NCBI GenBank assembly: GCA_001942185.1
Contig: MKJV01000075.1
Coordinates: forward strand, 1 to 64,000
DNA from: Pseudonocardia sp. CNS-004
GTDB lineage: Bacteria > Actinomycetota > Actinomycetes > Mycobacteriales > Pseudonocardiaceae
Direction: 5' to 3'
DNA: 64,000 nucleotides
Below the pieces are notes generated by a model. It had not been told where the DNA came from, did no database searches, and worked only from the letters and a program-made list of their open reading frames with translations. The translations under genes were made by a program, and so were the position numbers. Numbering within the stretch: the stretch's first letter is position 1; every line of letters begins with the position of its first letter. This document shows, piece by piece, positions 49,554 through 63,140 of the stretch.

Positions 49554-49922
49554 TCAGAGCACCTCCGGGGCGAGGGAGATGATCTTCATGAACCGCTTGT
49601 CGCGCAGCTCGCGCCCGACCGGGCCGAAGATGCGGGTCCCTCGCGGCTCGTTGTTGTCCCGGATCAGCACCGCCGCGTTCTCGTCGAACCGGATGTAGCT
49701 GCCGTCCGGGCGCCGCCGCTCCTTGACGGTGCGCACGATGACGGCCTTCACCACGTCACCGCGCTTCACACCGGCAGCCGGAATGGCGTCCTTGACCGTG
49801 GCGACGATGACGTCGCCGATGCCTGCGTACCGACGCCCGGAGCCGCCCAGCACCCGGATGCACAGGATCTCCTTGGCACCGGTGTTGTCGGCGACGCGCA
49901 GCCGCGACTCCTGCTGGATCAC
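49554..49922 (-). CDS. rplN: 50S ribosomal protein L14
   Basis: 122 residues: [72 protein letters not shown]. Intact and typical. Overlaps rpsQ by four bases, so in this genome the S10 and spc gene sets are joined without the insertion seen in M. tuberculosis. Confidence 0.98.
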   Translation of the reverse strand: MIQQESRLRVADNTGAKEILCIRVLGGSGRRYAGIGDVIVATVKDAIPAAGVKRGDVVKAVIVRTVKERRRPDGSYIRFDENAAVLIRDNNEPRGTRIFGPVGRELRDKRFMKIISLAPEVL

Positions 49923-50215
49923 TTCGCCTTCTCCAGGATCTCCACCAGCCGCCAGCGCTTCGTGGCGGACAGCGGGCGGGTCTCCATCAGCCGGACACGG
50001 TCGCCGATCGCGGCCGTGTTGGCCTCGTCGTGCGCCTTCACCTTGCTGGTCCGGCGGATGACCTTCGCGTACAGCGGGTGCTTCACGCGGTCCTCGAGCT
50101 CGACCACGATGGTCTTGTCCATCTTGTCGGAGACGACCAGGCCCTCACGGACCTTGCGCTCCCCGCGGACCTGAGCCCCCGCCGCTTGCGGCGAAGATGT
50201 ATCGAGCTCGCTCAT
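49919..50215 (-). CDS. rpsQ: 30S ribosomal protein S17
   Basis: 98 residues: a short N-terminal extension [20 protein letters not shown], then [22 protein letters not shown], the OB fold, and [24 protein letters not shown]. Intact; four-base overlaps on both sides with rpmC and rplN. Confidence 0.98.
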   Translation of the reverse strand: MSELDTSSPQAAGAQVRGERKVREGLVVSDKMDKTIVVELEDRVKHPLYAKVIRRTSKVKAHDEANTAAIGDRVRLMETRPLSATKRWRLVEILEKAK

Positions 50216-50457
50216 GCCGCTCCCTCGTCACTCTCGTCGGGGGCGACCGACAGGCCCAGCTCGCGCTCACGCATGATCGTGTAGATCCGCGCGATGTCGT
50301 GCCGGACGGTACGCAGCCGCCGGTTGTTGTCCAGCTGCCCGGTGGCCATCTGGAAACGGAGGTTGAACAGCTCCTCCTTGGCCTCCCGCACCCGCAGCAC
50401 GAGCTCCTCGTCGGACAGCTCGCGCAGCTCGGCAGCGGCGGTCGAGCCTGCGGCCAT
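50212..50457 (-). CDS. rpmC: 50S ribosomal protein L29
   Basis: 81 residues: two helices ([58 protein letters not shown]) and a short acidic tail. Lies at the exit tunnel. Shares one base with rplP. Intact. Confidence 0.97.
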   Translation of the reverse strand: MAAGSTAAAELRELSDEELVLRVREAKEELFNLRFQMATGQLDNNRRLRTVRHDIARIYTIMRERELGLSVAPDESDEGAA

Positions 50458-50876
50458 CAGATGTCACCACCTTCACGGGTAACGATCCGGCACTTCATGG
50501 GCAGCTTGTGGATCGCGCGACGCAGCGCCTCACGAGCCGTCTGCTCGTTCGGGTAGCTCATCTCGAACACGACCCGGCCGGGCTTGATGTTGGCGACCCA
50601 CTTCTCCGGCGAGCCCTTGCCGGAACCCATGCGGGTCTCGGCGGGCTTCTTGGTGAGCGGGCGGTCCGGGAACACGTTGATCCAGACCTTGCCGCCACGG
50701 CGGATGTGCCGGTTGATGGCGATACGGGCGGACTCGATCTGCCGGTTGGTGATGTAGGCGGGCTCGAGCGCCTGGATGCCGTAGTCGCCGAAGGTCACCC
50801 GCGTGCCGCCGGTGGCCATGCCGGTGCGGTGCGGACGGTGCTGCTTGCGGTGCTTGACCTTGCGTGGGATCAGCAT
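50457..50876 (-). CDS. rplP: 50S ribosomal protein L16
   Basis: 139 residues: [79 protein letters not shown]. Near the tRNA elbow and peptidyl-transferase centre. Intact; three bases after rpsC. Confidence 0.98.
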   Translation of the reverse strand: MLIPRKVKHRKQHRPHRTGMATGGTRVTFGDYGIQALEPAYITNRQIESARIAINRHIRRGGKVWINVFPDRPLTKKPAETRMGSGKGSPEKWVANIKPGRVVFEMSYPNEQTAREALRRAIHKLPMKCRIVTREGGDI

Positions 50877-50879
50877 GGC

Positions 50880-51700
<821 letters not shown>

Positions 51701-51701
<1 letters not shown>

Positions 51702-52116
51702 CAGCGGGCCCTCCCCTTCGCACCGCGAGCGCCGCGACCGGCCCGTGCCGGCTGCGACTCGACCTCGACGGTGATGTGGCTCGTGCGCTTGCGGATCCGG
51801 TACGCGCGGCCCTGGGCCCGCGGCCGGATGCGCTTGAGCGTCGGGCCCTCGTCGGCAAAGGCCGCCGCCACCACGAGGGTGTCGGGGTCCAGGTCGAGGT
51901 TGTTCTCGGCGTTGGCCGCGGCGCTCGCCACGACCTTGAACAGCGGCTGGGCCGCTGCCTGCGGGCTGAACCGCAGGATGTCGAGTGCCTCCTGGACCGG
52001 ACGGTCCTTGATCAGCTCAACGACTCGCCGCACCTTGGTGGGCGACATGTGCACGTACCGCGCCACCGCGCGCGCCCGTGCGGGCGCGGCGGCAGGGTCT
52101 CGGTGGTCTCAGCCAC
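51701..52116 (-). CDS. rplV: 50S ribosomal protein L22 (one frameshift near the start)
   Basis: The conserved body [28 protein letters not shown] ... [21 protein letters not shown] is intact, with a basic tail [12 protein letters not shown]. The gene probably begins at GTG 52116 ([16 protein letters not shown]) but one base is missing near 52083 in a GCGCGCGCGG run; an internal start at 52066 would keep the frame but remove the usual N-terminal segment. Corrected length is 138 residues. Confidence 0.93.
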
Positions 52117-52146
52117 GTCTTCTCCTCTGCTCGTCCGTCAGCCCGC

Positions 52147-52428
52147 TCAGCGCCTGCGCGCCTTGCGGTCGTCCTTGATGTGGCCCCGGAAGGTGCGCGT
52201 CGGCGCGAACTCCCCGAGCTTGTGACCCACCATCGAGTCCGAGACGAAGACCGGCACGTGCTTGCGGCCGTCGTGCACCGCGATCGTGTGGCCGATCATG
52301 TCCGGGATGATGGTGGAACGGCGGGACCAGGTCCTGATCACCGTCTTCTTGCCCGACTCGTTGAGGGCGTCCACCTTCTTGAGCAGGTGGTCGTCCACGA
52401 ACGGGCCCTTCTTCAGGCTGCGCGGCAT
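52147..52428 (-). CDS. rpsS: 30S ribosomal protein S19
   Basis: 93 residues: [20 protein letters not shown], then [57 protein letters not shown]. Intact and typical; 15 bases after rplB. Confidence 0.98.
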   Translation of the reverse strand: MPRSLKKGPFVDDHLLKKVDALNESGKKTVIRTWSRRSTIIPDMIGHTIAVHDGRKHVPVFVSDSMVGHKLGEFAPTRTFRGHIKDDRKARRR

Positions 52429-52443
52429 CTCTTACCTCCCTGC

Positions 52444-53277
52444 TCAGCGCTTCTTGCCGGTGCGACGCCGGCGAACGATCAACTTGTCGGACGGCTTGGT
52501 GAGGCGGGTGCGGCCCTCGGGCTTGCCCGCGGGGTTGACCGGGTGGCGACCACCCGAGGTCTTCCCCTCACCACCACCGTGGGGGTGGTCGACCGGGTTC
52601 ATCGCGACACCGCGGACGGTGGGGCGCTTGCCCTTCCACCGCATACGGCCCGCCTTGCCCCAGTTGATGTTGGAGTGCTCGGAGTTGCCCACCTCGCCGA
52701 CGGTGGCGCGGCAGCGCACGTCGACGTTGCGGATCTCCCCGGACGGCATGCGCAGCTGCGCGTAGGGACCGTCCTTGGCGACCAGCTGCACGCTCGAGCC
52801 GGCCGACCGCGCGATCTTCGCGCCGCCGCCGGGGCGGAGCTCGATCGCGTGGATCACGGTGCCGGTCGGGATGTTGCGCAGCGGCAGGTTGTTGCCCACC
52901 TTGATGTCGGCCCTGAGGCCGGCCTCGACGGTGTCGCCCTGCTTGAGCTTCGCCGGCGCGATGATGTAGCGCTTCTCGCCGTCGGCGTAGTGCAGCAGCG
53001 CGATGCGGCTGGTGCGGTTGGGGTCGTACTCGATGTGAGCGACCTTGGCCGGAACGCCGTCCTTGTCGTTGCGCCGGAAGTCGATCAGGCGGTAGGCGCG
53101 CTTGTGGCCGCCGCCCTGGTGCCGGGTGGTGACCCGCCCGTGCACGTTGCGGCCGCCCTTGCTGTGCAGCGGGCGGATCAGCGACTTCTCGGGCGTCGAA
53201 CGCGTGATCTCGGCGAAGTCCGAGACGCTCGACCCACGACGACCCGGGGTCGTCGGCTTGTACTTGCGGATGCCCAT
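52444..53277 (-). CDS. rplB: 50S ribosomal protein L2
   Basis: 277 residues: [43 protein letters not shown], the conserved peptidyl-transferase-centre His region [21 protein letters not shown], and the basic C-terminus. Intact. Confidence 0.98.
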   Translation of the reverse strand: MGIRKYKPTTPGRRGSSVSDFAEITRSTPEKSLIRPLHSKGGRNVHGRVTTRHQGGGHKRAYRLIDFRRNDKDGVPAKVAHIEYDPNRTSRIALLHYADGEKRYIIAPAKLKQGDTVEAGLRADIKVGNNLPLRNIPTGTVIHAIELRPGGGAKIARSAGSSVQLVAKDGPYAQLRMPSGEIRNVDVRCRATVGEVGNSEHSNINWGKAGRMRWKGKRPTVRGVAMNPVDHPHGGGEGKTSGGRHPVNPAGKPEGRTRLTKPSDKLIVRRRRTGKKR

Positions 53278-53293
53278 ATGTGTCGTCAGCCCC

Positions 53294-53593
53294 TCAGCTC
53301 GCCCGGCCGCCGAACACGTCGATCGCCCGGCTCTCCTCGGAGAGCGTGACGATGGCGCGCTTGGTGTCCTTGCGCTTGCCGTAGCCGGTGCGGGTGCGCT
53401 TGCGCTTGCCCGGGCGGTTCAGCGTGTTCACGCTGAGCACCTTGACCCCGAACACCTTCTCCACGGCGATCTTGATCTCGGTCTTGTTCGCGTTCGGGGC
53501 GACGACGAAGGTGTACTGGCGCTCCTCGAGCAGCCCGTAGCTCTTCTCCGACACCACCGGCGCGAGCAGGATGTCCCGCGGATCGGGGATCAC
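53294..53593 (-). CDS. rplW: 50S ribosomal protein L23
   Basis: 99 residues: [60 protein letters not shown]. Docking site for trigger factor and SRP at the tunnel exit. ATG 53593 overlaps the rplD stop by four bases. Intact. Confidence 0.97.
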   Translation of the reverse strand: MIPDPRDILLAPVVSEKSYGLLEERQYTFVVAPNANKTEIKIAVEKVFGVKVLSVNTLNRPGKRKRTRTGYGKRKDTKRAIVTLSEESRAIDVFGGRAS

Positions 53594-54531
53594 TTCTCGT
53601 CCTCCTCGGAGCCTGCGTCCGCCGCCGCCTTGCGCTGCGAGGGCGGCGCCTGGAAGCCGGCGGCCTCGGCCGCATCTGCCGACGCGAACCAGACCTCCGC
53701 CTCCGTGCGGGCGTAGAACGAGCTGCCCGGCACGTGGTAGAGCATCGAGTCGGCATTGCCCTTCACCGGGAAGCCCTCGGGCTGCGAGCCGTCCGCCAGC
53801 GGCGCGTGGCTCTGCGGCCCGTGCGGCCCGGCCTCGGCGTCGACCGCGCCCGTCTCGCTCTCCCGTGCACCGGCCCGCACCGAACGCCGGGTGGGCGTGG
53901 CGATCGGGCCCGCGAGGAACGCGTCGAGCGCCTCGCTGGTGAACACGACCGCGTCGTTGACCAGCACGTCGTACGTGTTGAGCTGGTCGGGCGCGATCAG
54001 GTGCACGGTGGGCAGGTTGCGCAGCGACAGCCAGGCCGCCTCGTCCTCCCGGCCGAGCACCACGAGCACACGCTGCGCGGCGTCGCCGGTGACGGCCTCG
54101 ATCGCCTTGCGGGCCGACTTGGTGGACGGGGTGTCTCCCGTGACCACGGAGGACACGACGTGCACCAGCCCGGCGCGCGCCCGGTCGGAGAGGGCACCGC
54201 GCAATGCGGCGGCCTTCATCTTCTTCGGCGTCTTCTGGGCGTAGTCACGCGGCGTCGGGCCGTGGACGGTGCCACCGCCCGCGAACTGCGGCGCACGGGT
54301 CGAACCCTGACGGGCCCGGCCGGTGCCCTTCTGGCGGTACGGCTTCTTGCCGCCACCGCGCACCTCGCCACGGGTCTTCGTGTCGTGCGTGCCCTGGCGG
54401 GCAGCCGCCTGCTGGGCCACCACGACCTGGTGCATCAGCGGCACGTTGGCCGTGACGTCGAAGACGTGGTCGGGCAGCTCGACGGTGCCGCCCTTCTCGC
54501 CCTCCGGGGACAGAACGTCGACGGAGCTCAC
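53590..54531 (-). CDS. rplD: 50S ribosomal protein L4 with extra C-terminal domain
   Basis: The L4 body has [54 protein letters not shown] (the tunnel loop) and [18 protein letters not shown]. Typical L4 ends near residue 215; here about 100 residues follow. A linker [19 protein letters not shown] leads to the module [40 protein letters not shown], then an acidic end. The module is the same as the tail of L17 in this genome. GTG 54531 overlaps the rplC stop. Confidence 0.95.
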   Translation of the reverse strand: MSSVDVLSPEGEKGGTVELPDHVFDVTANVPLMHQVVVAQQAAARQGTHDTKTRGEVRGGGKKPYRQKGTGRARQGSTRAPQFAGGGTVHGPTPRDYAQKTPKKMKAAALRGALSDRARAGLVHVVSSVVTGDTPSTKSARKAIEAVTGDAAQRVLVVLGREDEAAWLSLRNLPTVHLIAPDQLNTYDVLVNDAVVFTSEALDAFLAGPIATPTRRSVRAGARESETGAVDAEAGPHGPQSHAPLADGSQPEGFPVKGNADSMLYHVPGSSFYARTEAEVWFASADAAEAAGFQAPPSQRKAAADAGSEEDEK

Positions 54532-55180
54532 TGGGCACCACCCTTCGCGGCCGTCTTGACCAGGAGGAGGCCGCCGCGCGGACCAGGGACGGCACCCTTG
54601 ATCAGCAGCAGCCCGTTGTCGGTGTCGACGCGGTGCACCGTGAGGTTCTGCGTGGTGGTGCGCACGTTGCCCATGCGACCGGCCATCCGCAGACCCTTGA
54701 AGACCCGGCCCGGGGTGGCGCACCCGCCGATCGAACCCGGCGAGCGGTGCTTGCGCTGGGTGCCGTGGCTGCTGCCGAGGCCCTTGAAGCCGTGCCGCTT
54801 CATGACGCCCGCGGTGCCCTTGCCCTTGCTGGTGCCCACCACGTCGACGACGGTGCCGGCGTCGAACACCTCGGCGGTGATCTCCTGCCCGACCGTGTAC
54901 TCGCCTGCGTCGGCCGTGCGCAGCTCGACCAGGTGCCGGCGCGGCGTGGCGCCCGCCTTGGCGAAGTGGCCGGTGCGCGGCTTGTTCACCTTGCGAGGGT
55001 CGATCGCGCCGTACGCGAGCTGCACCGCGGTGTAGCCGTCGGTCTCCGGCTTGCGGACCTGTGTCACCACGTTCGGGCCCGCCTGGACCACGGTGACCGG
55101 GACCACCCGGTTGTCTCGTCGAAGACCTGGGTCATCCCGAGCTTGGTGCCCAGGATCCCGGTGATCGTTCGTTCGGTCAT
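54528..55180 (-). CDS. rplC: 50S ribosomal protein L3 (one frameshift)
   Basis: [20 protein letters not shown] is followed near 55108 by a one-base loss (GAGACAACCGG for GAGAACAACCGG by family), then [33 protein letters not shown] and the signature [40 protein letters not shown]. The corrected protein has 217 residues. ATG at 55180, 12 bases after rpsJ. Confidence 0.96.
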
Positions 55181-55192
55181 CTGTCCGTAGCC

Positions 55193-55498
55193 CTACTGGA
55201 TGTTGACGTCGACCGAGGCCGGCAGGTCGATGCGCATGAGCGCGTCGACCGTCTTCGGCGTCGGGTCGAGGATGTCGATCAGCCGCTTGTGGGTGCGCAT
55301 CTCGAAGTGCTCCCGCGAGTCCTTGTACTTGTGCGGCGAGCGGATGACGCAGTAGATGTTCTTCTCCGTCGGCAGCGGCACCGGCCCGACGACCCGAGCG
55401 CCCGTGCGCGTGACCGTCTCGACGATCTTGCGCGCGGAGGCGTCGATGGCCTCGTGGTCATAGGCCTTCAGCCTGATGCGGATCTTTTGTCCCGCCAT
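55193..55498 (-). CDS. rpsJ: 30S ribosomal protein S10
   Basis: 101 residues: [86 protein letters not shown]. Also part of transcription antitermination through NusB/NusG. First gene of the S10 cluster, intact. The 313-base stretch upstream is described separately. Confidence 0.98.
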   Translation of the reverse strand: MAGQKIRIRLKAYDHEAIDASARKIVETVTRTGARVVGPVPLPTEKNIYCVIRSPHKYKDSREHFEMRTHKRLIDILDPTPKTVDALMRIDLPASVDVNIQ

Positions 55499-55811
55499 GG
55501 TCGTCGGTCGTCCTTCTCTTCCTGCCGCTTGTCGTACGCGTGTCCGGGGGGTGGCGCCTCGAGGAGCCCGGATCGGTCTCACTCGCGACTGCTCCGGTCC
55601 ACGAGGTCGGGCGTGTCGCTGCCTGACCTCATACCGGTCCCCGGGCGATCGGCGTCCCCTGGGGGGTGGCTCGAGCTCAGGGGCTGGGCGTGGCCGCGGC
55701 GCACTCGGACATTCAGATCCTGGGACCTGGTGGAGTCCGGGCGCGCCGCAGCCCTACGCGCAACCCGTCAAGGATGCCACACGTGACTGTGGCGCCCTCG
55801 ACCGGGGGGTG
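55499..55811 (-). promoter_or_regulatory. leader region between tuf and rpsJ
   Basis: No gene is seen in these 313 bases. It holds a short hairpin after tuf (GCCACA and TGTGGC, 55776-55793) and a larger one at 55603-55630 (GAGGTCGGGC with GCCTGACCTC, nine of ten pairs, 8-base loop). The word CGAGGTCGGGCGTGTC at 55602-55617 recurs before rpsL. It should contain the S10 operon promoter and a leader of up to 250 bases; a TTGACG at 55766-55771 (minus strand) has no matching -10 box. Confidence 0.5.
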
Positions 55812-57004
55812 CTACTTGTTGATCTTGGTGACCTGGCCGGCGCCGACGGTCCGACCACCCTCGCGGATGGCGAACTGCAGGCCCTCCTCCATGGCGATCG
55901 GCTGGATCAGCGAAACGCTCATCGAGGTGTTGTCGCCGGGCATGACCATCTCGGTGCCCGACGGCAGGGTCACCACACCCGTCACGTCCGTGGTCCGGAA
56001 GTAGAACTGCGGACGGTAGTTGTTGAAGAACGGCGTGTGGCGGCCGCCTCGTCCTTGGACAGGATGTAGACCTGGCCCTCGAACTCGGTGTGCGGGGTGA
56101 TCGAGCCCGGCTTCACGACGACCTGGCCGCGCTCGACGTCCTCGCGCTTGATGCCGCGGAGCAGCAGGCCGACGTTCTCACCGGCACGCCCCTCGTCGAG
56201 GATCTTGCGGAACATCTCGACACCGGTGACGGTGGTCTTCGACGACTTCTCGCGGATGCCGACGATCTCGACCTCCTCGTTCACCTTGACGATGCCCCGC
56301 TCGATGCGGCCGGTGACCACGGTGCCGCGGCCGGTGATCGTGAAGACGTCCTCGACGGGCATGAGGAACGGCTTCTCGATGTCGCGCTCGGGCTCCGGGA
56401 CCGCCTCGTCGACGGCGTTCATGAGCTCCATGAGCTTGTCGGCCCACTCCGCGTCGCCCTCGAGCGCCTTCAGCGCCGAGACACGGACGATCGGCAGGTC
56501 GTCGCCCGGGTACTCCTGCGACGACAGCAGCTCCCGGACCTCCAGCTCGACGAGCTCGAGGATCTCCTCGTCGTCGACCATGTCGGCCTTGTTCAGCGCC
56601 ACCACGATGTACGGCACGCCGACCTGACGGGCGAGCAGCACGTGCTCACGCGTCTGGGGCATCGGGCCGTCGGTGGCGGCGACCACCAGGATCGCGCCGT
56701 CCATCTGGGCGGCACCGGTGATCATGTTCTTGATGTAGTCGGCGTGACCGGGGCAGTCGACGTGCGCGTAGTGCCGCTTCTCGGTCTGGTACTCGACGTG
56801 CGCGATCGAGATCGTGATACCGCGCTGACGCTCCTCGGGAGCCTTGTCGATCTGGTCGAACGCCGACGCCTCGTTGAGGTTCGGGTACCTGTCGTGCAGA
56901 ACCTTGGTGATTGCCGCCGTCAGCGTGGTCTTGCCGTGGTCGATGTGACCAATGGTGCCGATGTTGACGTGCGGCTTGGTCCGCTCGAACTTCGCCTTCG
57001 CCAC
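55812..57004 (-). CDS. tuf: translation elongation factor Tu (one frameshift)
   Basis: EF-Tu brings aminoacyl-tRNA to the ribosome. The G domain has [10 protein letters not shown], switch [14 protein letters not shown] and NKAD; domains 2 and 3 follow. Near 56047 GAGGCGGCCGCC should read GAGGGCGGCCGCC so that [21 protein letters not shown] is formed; one G is missing. Corrected length is 397 residues, exactly standard. The tail ends in [11 protein letters not shown] at 55812. It is 105 bases after fusA. Confidence 0.97.
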
Positions 57005-57109
57005 TGCAGGGTCCTCCTGGACTGAGTTCTTCTTGTCCGCCGTGCTGACGGCAGGTCTTGGGTGGTGCGGTACGAGCCGCGGACGGTACCCGCCCGCGGC
57101 TCGCGGCGA

Positions 57110-59206
<2,097 letters not shown>

Positions 59207-59245
59207 TTCAGATTCTCCCTCGGATTGGCGCGGACGATCGGCCCG

Positions 59246-59716
59246 TCACCAGCGGTAGTGGGCGAAGGCCTTGTTGGACTCCGCCATCTTGTGCATGTCC
59301 TCGCGCCGCTTCACGCTGGCGCCCAGCCCGTTGCTCGCGTCGAGCAGCTCGTTCATCAGGCGGTCGACCATGGTCTTCTCGCGGCGCTGGCCGGCGTAGG
59401 AGACGATCCAGCGCAGCGCGAGGGTGGTCTGCCGGACGGCACGCACCTCGACGGGAACCTGGTAGGTGGCGCCACCCACGCGGCGGCTCTTGACCTCGAG
59501 AGCCGGCTTCACGTTGTCCATGGCGCGCTTGAGCGTGACGACCGGGTCGGTGCCGGTCTTCTCCCGGGTGCCCTCCAGGGCGGCGTACACGATGCGCTCC
59601 GCGAGCGACCGCTTGCCGTCCTTGAGCACCTTGTTCACCAGCTGGGTGACCAGCGGCGAACCGAAAACCGGGTCGGAGACCAGCGGGCGCTTCGGCGCCG
59701 CTCCCTTGCGCGGCAT
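59246..59716 (-). CDS. rpsG: 30S ribosomal protein S7
   Basis: 156 residues: [79 protein letters not shown], ending NKAFAHYRW. Organises the 16S 3' domain. One base shared with rpsL; intact. Confidence 0.98.
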   Translation of the reverse strand: MPRKGAAPKRPLVSDPVFGSPLVTQLVNKVLKDGKRSLAERIVYAALEGTREKTGTDPVVTLKRAMDNVKPALEVKSRRVGGATYQVPVEVRAVRQTTLALRWIVSYAGQRREKTMVDRLMNELLDASNGLGASVKRREDMHKMAESNKAFAHYRW

Positions 59717-60090
59717 CAGCTCTTCTCCTTCTTCGCGCCGTACTTGCTCCGGGACTGCTTGCGGTTGCGGACACCTTGGGTGTCCAGCGAACCGCGAATG
59801 ATCTTGTAGCGGACGCCCGGCAGGTCCTTCACCCGGCCACCGCGCACCAGCACGATCGAGTGCTCCTGGAGGTTGTGCCCCTCACCCGGGATGTAGGCCG
59901 TGACCTCGATGTCGCTGGAGAGCCGCACGCGCGCGACCTTGCGCAGCGCGGAGTTGGGCTTCTTCGGCGTGGTGGTGTACACGCGCGTGCACACCCCGCG
60001 CCGCTGCGGGCTCTCCTTGAGCGCTGCGGTCTTGGTCTTGCCGACCTTGTCCTGACGGCCCTTGCGGACCAGCTGCTGGATCGTGGGCAT
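59716..60090 (-). CDS. rpsL: 30S ribosomal protein S12
   Basis: 124 residues: [39 protein letters not shown] and [27 protein letters not shown]. Lys43 and Lys88, the positions changed in streptomycin-resistant mutants, are both lysine, so the protein looks wild type. First gene of rpsL-rpsG-fusA-tuf. Intact. Confidence 0.98.
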   Translation of the reverse strand: MPTIQQLVRKGRQDKVGKTKTAALKESPQRRGVCTRVYTTTPKKPNSALRKVARVRLSSDIEVTAYIPGEGHNLQEHSIVLVRGGRVKDLPGVRYKIIRGSLDTQGVRNRKQSRSKYGAKKEKS

Positions 60091-60537
60091 GAACCGTCTG
60101 CTTCTTCCCGTCGGTGTAGCTAGGTGCTTCGTCGTGTTGGTGCCGTTGTCGTGCTGCTCGTGCGGGTCGCCCGGCCCCCGAGGTCGGGCGTGTCCCCCAG
60201 GTCGGACGTACTGCCACCCGGGCACCGAGCGATGAGATCGGGGACCTCACGGGGGCCAGGGCCCACGCGCCCACGGGCCGTTCCCGTACCCGAAGTACGA
60301 GACCGGCGACCACCGGGCACGCAGATCGGCCCGACCGTGGCCGAGCGCAAGACAATAGGTTACCCGTCCCGCTGAATGGGGGTCAAAACGGGTCCTGGTC
60401 AGCGCCTGTCGGTACCCGCAGAGTGCCTCAACAGCGCGGTCGCGCAAGTGGACGCGCCGCTCGCCGCGCGACACCCCCCGCTCGTCGCAGGTGGCCGGGC
60501 CGTTTCCTCCGCCGTCCGGCTCAAGTTACCGTCCGGT
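60091..60537. promoter_or_regulatory. rpsL leader and intergenic region to the esterase-monooxygenase gene
   Basis: These 447 bases hold no convincing gene. On the minus strand they carry the rpsL operon promoter (separate entry) and about 260 bases of leader. The word CGAGGTCGGGCGTGTC (60179-60194) is shared with the rpsJ leader, and GAGGTC/GACCTC elements allow stem formation. The rightward gene may start a little earlier than 60538; an in-frame GTG at 60448 is possible. Confidence 0.5.
60357..60386 (-). promoter_or_regulatory. candidate housekeeping promoter of the rpsL operon
   Basis: On the minus strand TTGACC (60386-60381), an 18-base spacer and TAACCT (60362-60357) match the principal sigma-factor consensus TTGACA/TANNNT well. 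The start point would lie near 60350, giving a 5' leader of about 260 bases before the rpsL ATG. Confidence 0.65.
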
Positions 60538-62864
60538 ATGCGGTTGCCCCGTCCCGTCGTCCGGCAGCTCACCCGCGCCGTCGTGCGTCCACTGCTCTCC
60601 CCTCGATTCCCGCTCGCCCTGCGGCGCCCGCTGCTGGACGTCACCGGTCGTGTCGTGACCCTCCCGCGCGCACCCGGCGCAGCCGCGGCACGCTCGGCGG
60701 GATACCCACCGAACGGGTGGTGACCCGCGGGGCCACCGGGCCGCACCAGGTGCTGTACGTGCACGGCGGCGGCTACCAGACCGGATCGCCGACCTCGCAC
60801 CGCGCGCTCGCCGCGCACCTGAGCCGGACCGCGGGGGCTCCCGTGCACCTGCCGGTCTACCGGCTGGCACCGGAGCACCCGCATCCCGCCGCCGTGGACG
60901 ACGTGATGACGGCCTACCGGGCCCTGCGCGACGCAGGACATTCTCCACAACGCATCGCGGTGGCCGGTGATTCCGCTGGTGGCGGGCTCGTCATGGCGCT
61001 GCTCCTGCGGCTGCGCGCTGCGGGTGAGGAGCTGCCGGGATCGGTCGGGCTGATCTCCCCGTGGCTCGACCTCGACCTGACCTCACCGCTGCTCGCGGCC
61101 AACGCGGCCACCGACGCCATGCTCGACCCGAGTTGGCTCCCGCACGCCGTGGCGCAGTACCGCGGCACCTCCGACTCTCCCGAGCTGTGGCCGCTCGACG
61201 CCGACCTGGCAGGCCTCCCACCCGTACACGTGTTCGCCGGCGGCGACGAGGTCCTGCTCGGCGACTCCGACGCGCTCGTGACGCGGATCCGGGCCGCAGG
61301 CGGTCCCGTGGACTACCGCCGCGCCGACGGCCTGTGGCACGCCTACCCGGTGTTCGCCGGGATGCTGCGCGAAGCGGACGACGCGGTGGCCGAGCTCGGG
61401 GCCGCGATCCGGCGGGACTGCGGTGACGGCCGCACCCCGCGGGTGGCCGTCGTCGGCGCCGGGTTCGGCGGGGTCGGGCTGGGCATGGCCCTGCGCGGGG
61501 CCGGCTGGACCGAGCCGGGCGAGCTCACGATCCTCGACCGCGCCGACGGCGTCGGCGGCGTCTGGCGGGCCAACACCTACCCGGGCGCGGCCTGCGACGT
61601 GCCGTCGCACCTCTACTCGTTCGCGGGCGAGCCCGGCACGGAGTGGTCGCGCCGGTTCGCCCCGCAGCCCGACATCCTGCGCTACCTGCAGCGGCTCACC
61701 CGAGAGCACGGGCTCACCGAGCACCTGCGCCTGCACACCGAGGTCACGGAGGCCCGCTGGGACGAGTCGCGGGCCGCATGGCAGCTGTCGCTCGCGGGCG
61801 GTGACTCGATCGAGGCCGACGTGCTGGTGCCCGCCTGCGGCCAGCTGTCCCGGCCGGTCCGCCCGGTGATCTCCGGCCTCGACCGGTTCCCCGGCCCGGT
61901 CTTCCACTCCGCCGAGTGGGACCACGGCGTCGACCTGGACGGCAAGCGCGTCGCGGTGATCGGCACCGGGGCGAGCGCGGCCCAGTTCGTCCCCGCGATC
62001 GTCGACCGGGTGGCGGCGCTGACGGTGTTCCAGCGCTCGGCACCGCACGTGATCCCGAAACCGGACCGCGCCTACGGCCGTCGACACCCGGGCAACCGCG
62101 CCGCCGCTCGCGCCTTCTGGGCGGCGTTCTTCGAGATGGGCGCGCTCGGCATCACGTCGGTGCGGGCCGCCGCGATGCCGTTGCGCCTCGCCTCGGCGGC
62201 GCTGCGTCGCCTCCAGGTGCCCGACCCCGCCCTGCGCGCCCGCCTCACCCCGGACCACCCGATCGGCTGCAAACGCATCCTGATCTCGTCGGACTACCAC
62301 CCGGCCCTGGGCCGCCCGCACGTCGACGTCGTCACCGAACCGATCACCGGCGTCACCGCTGCCGGCGTGCGCACGGCCGACGGCGCCGAGCACCCGGTCG
62401 ACGTGATCATCCTGGGCACGGGCTTCGCCGCGACCGAGTTCCTGACCCCGATGAAGGTGTTCGGAACCGGTGGGCAGGAGCTCTCCGAGCGGTGGCGCGA
62501 CGGTGCGAGCGCCCACCTCGGCATCGCGGTGCCCGGCTTCCCCAACCTCTTCCTGCTCTACGGCCCGAACACCAACCTCGGCTCCGGCTCGATCGTGCAC
62601 ATGCTGGAGTGCCAGATCGGGTACGTCCGCCAGGCCGTCGAGCTGCTGCGTTTCGGCACGCGCACCCTCGTCGTGCGCCCCGACGTCGCCGAGCGGTACG
62701 ACGCCGAGATCCAACGGCGCCTCACCCGCTCGGTGTGGACCGGCTGCCGCAGCTGGTACCGCACAGCGAGCGGCCGGATCGTCAACAACTGGCCCGGCAC
62801 GATGCGGGAGTACACGATGCGCACCCGCCGGTTCGAGGCGGCGGAGTACGAGCTCGGGGCGTAG
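60538..62864 (+). CDS. fused HSL-type esterase and Baeyer-Villiger monooxygenase (one frameshift near the N-terminus)
   Basis: One chain of about 775 residues. The first 300 form an alpha/beta hydrolase: oxyanion HGGGYQTG, nucleophile GDSAGGG, acid in FAGGDEVLLGD, His in DGLWHAYPVF. Next, without a stop, comes a class B flavoprotein monooxygenase: FAD loop VAVVGAGFGGVGLG, GVWRANTYPGAACD, the Baeyer-Villiger fingerprint FPGPVFHSAEWD and NADPH loop VAVIGTGASAAQF. A ketone would be turned to an ester and then cleaved by the same protein. The fusion point (near 61430) lies in one frame; the only break is near 60687 in the N-terminal region (LPRAPG to RGTLGGIPTE). Start ATG 60538 is tentative. Confidence 0.85.
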
Positions 62865-62951
62865 CGCCCGCGCAGCCCGAGCACCCCCGAGCTTCCGGCA
62901 GGGCCCCGGATCGGGCGTATGTCCATTTCAGCGGCATCGACCAAGGCTGAT

Positions 62952-62979
62952 GGTCGCTACTGAAGATCATCTAGCGACC
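62952..62979. terminator. hairpin between convergent genes
   Basis: GGTCGCTA at 62952-62959 pairs perfectly with TAGCGACC at 62972-62979 around a 12-base loop. It lies 88 bases after the esterase-monooxygenase stop. The rest of 62865-63140 shows no gene. Confidence 0.55.
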
Positions 62980-63140
62980 GTCTGCCCTTGATCGCGGGTA
63001 TCACCGCAGCGCGGCTCGGCATCACGCAGCGAGGTGCCGGAGCCTGCCCTCACGCACCCGGTGTCAGGCCACGCACCCCGGGTCGGCCCGCGCTACCCGT
63101 CGACCGGGCGCACCGAGGGAGACGGGTGCGTGAGCGGCGA

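Noticed and set aside
55743-55771. TTGACG as the S10 operon promoter
   Set aside because: No acceptable -10 hexamer lies 16-19 bases downstream on the minus strand.
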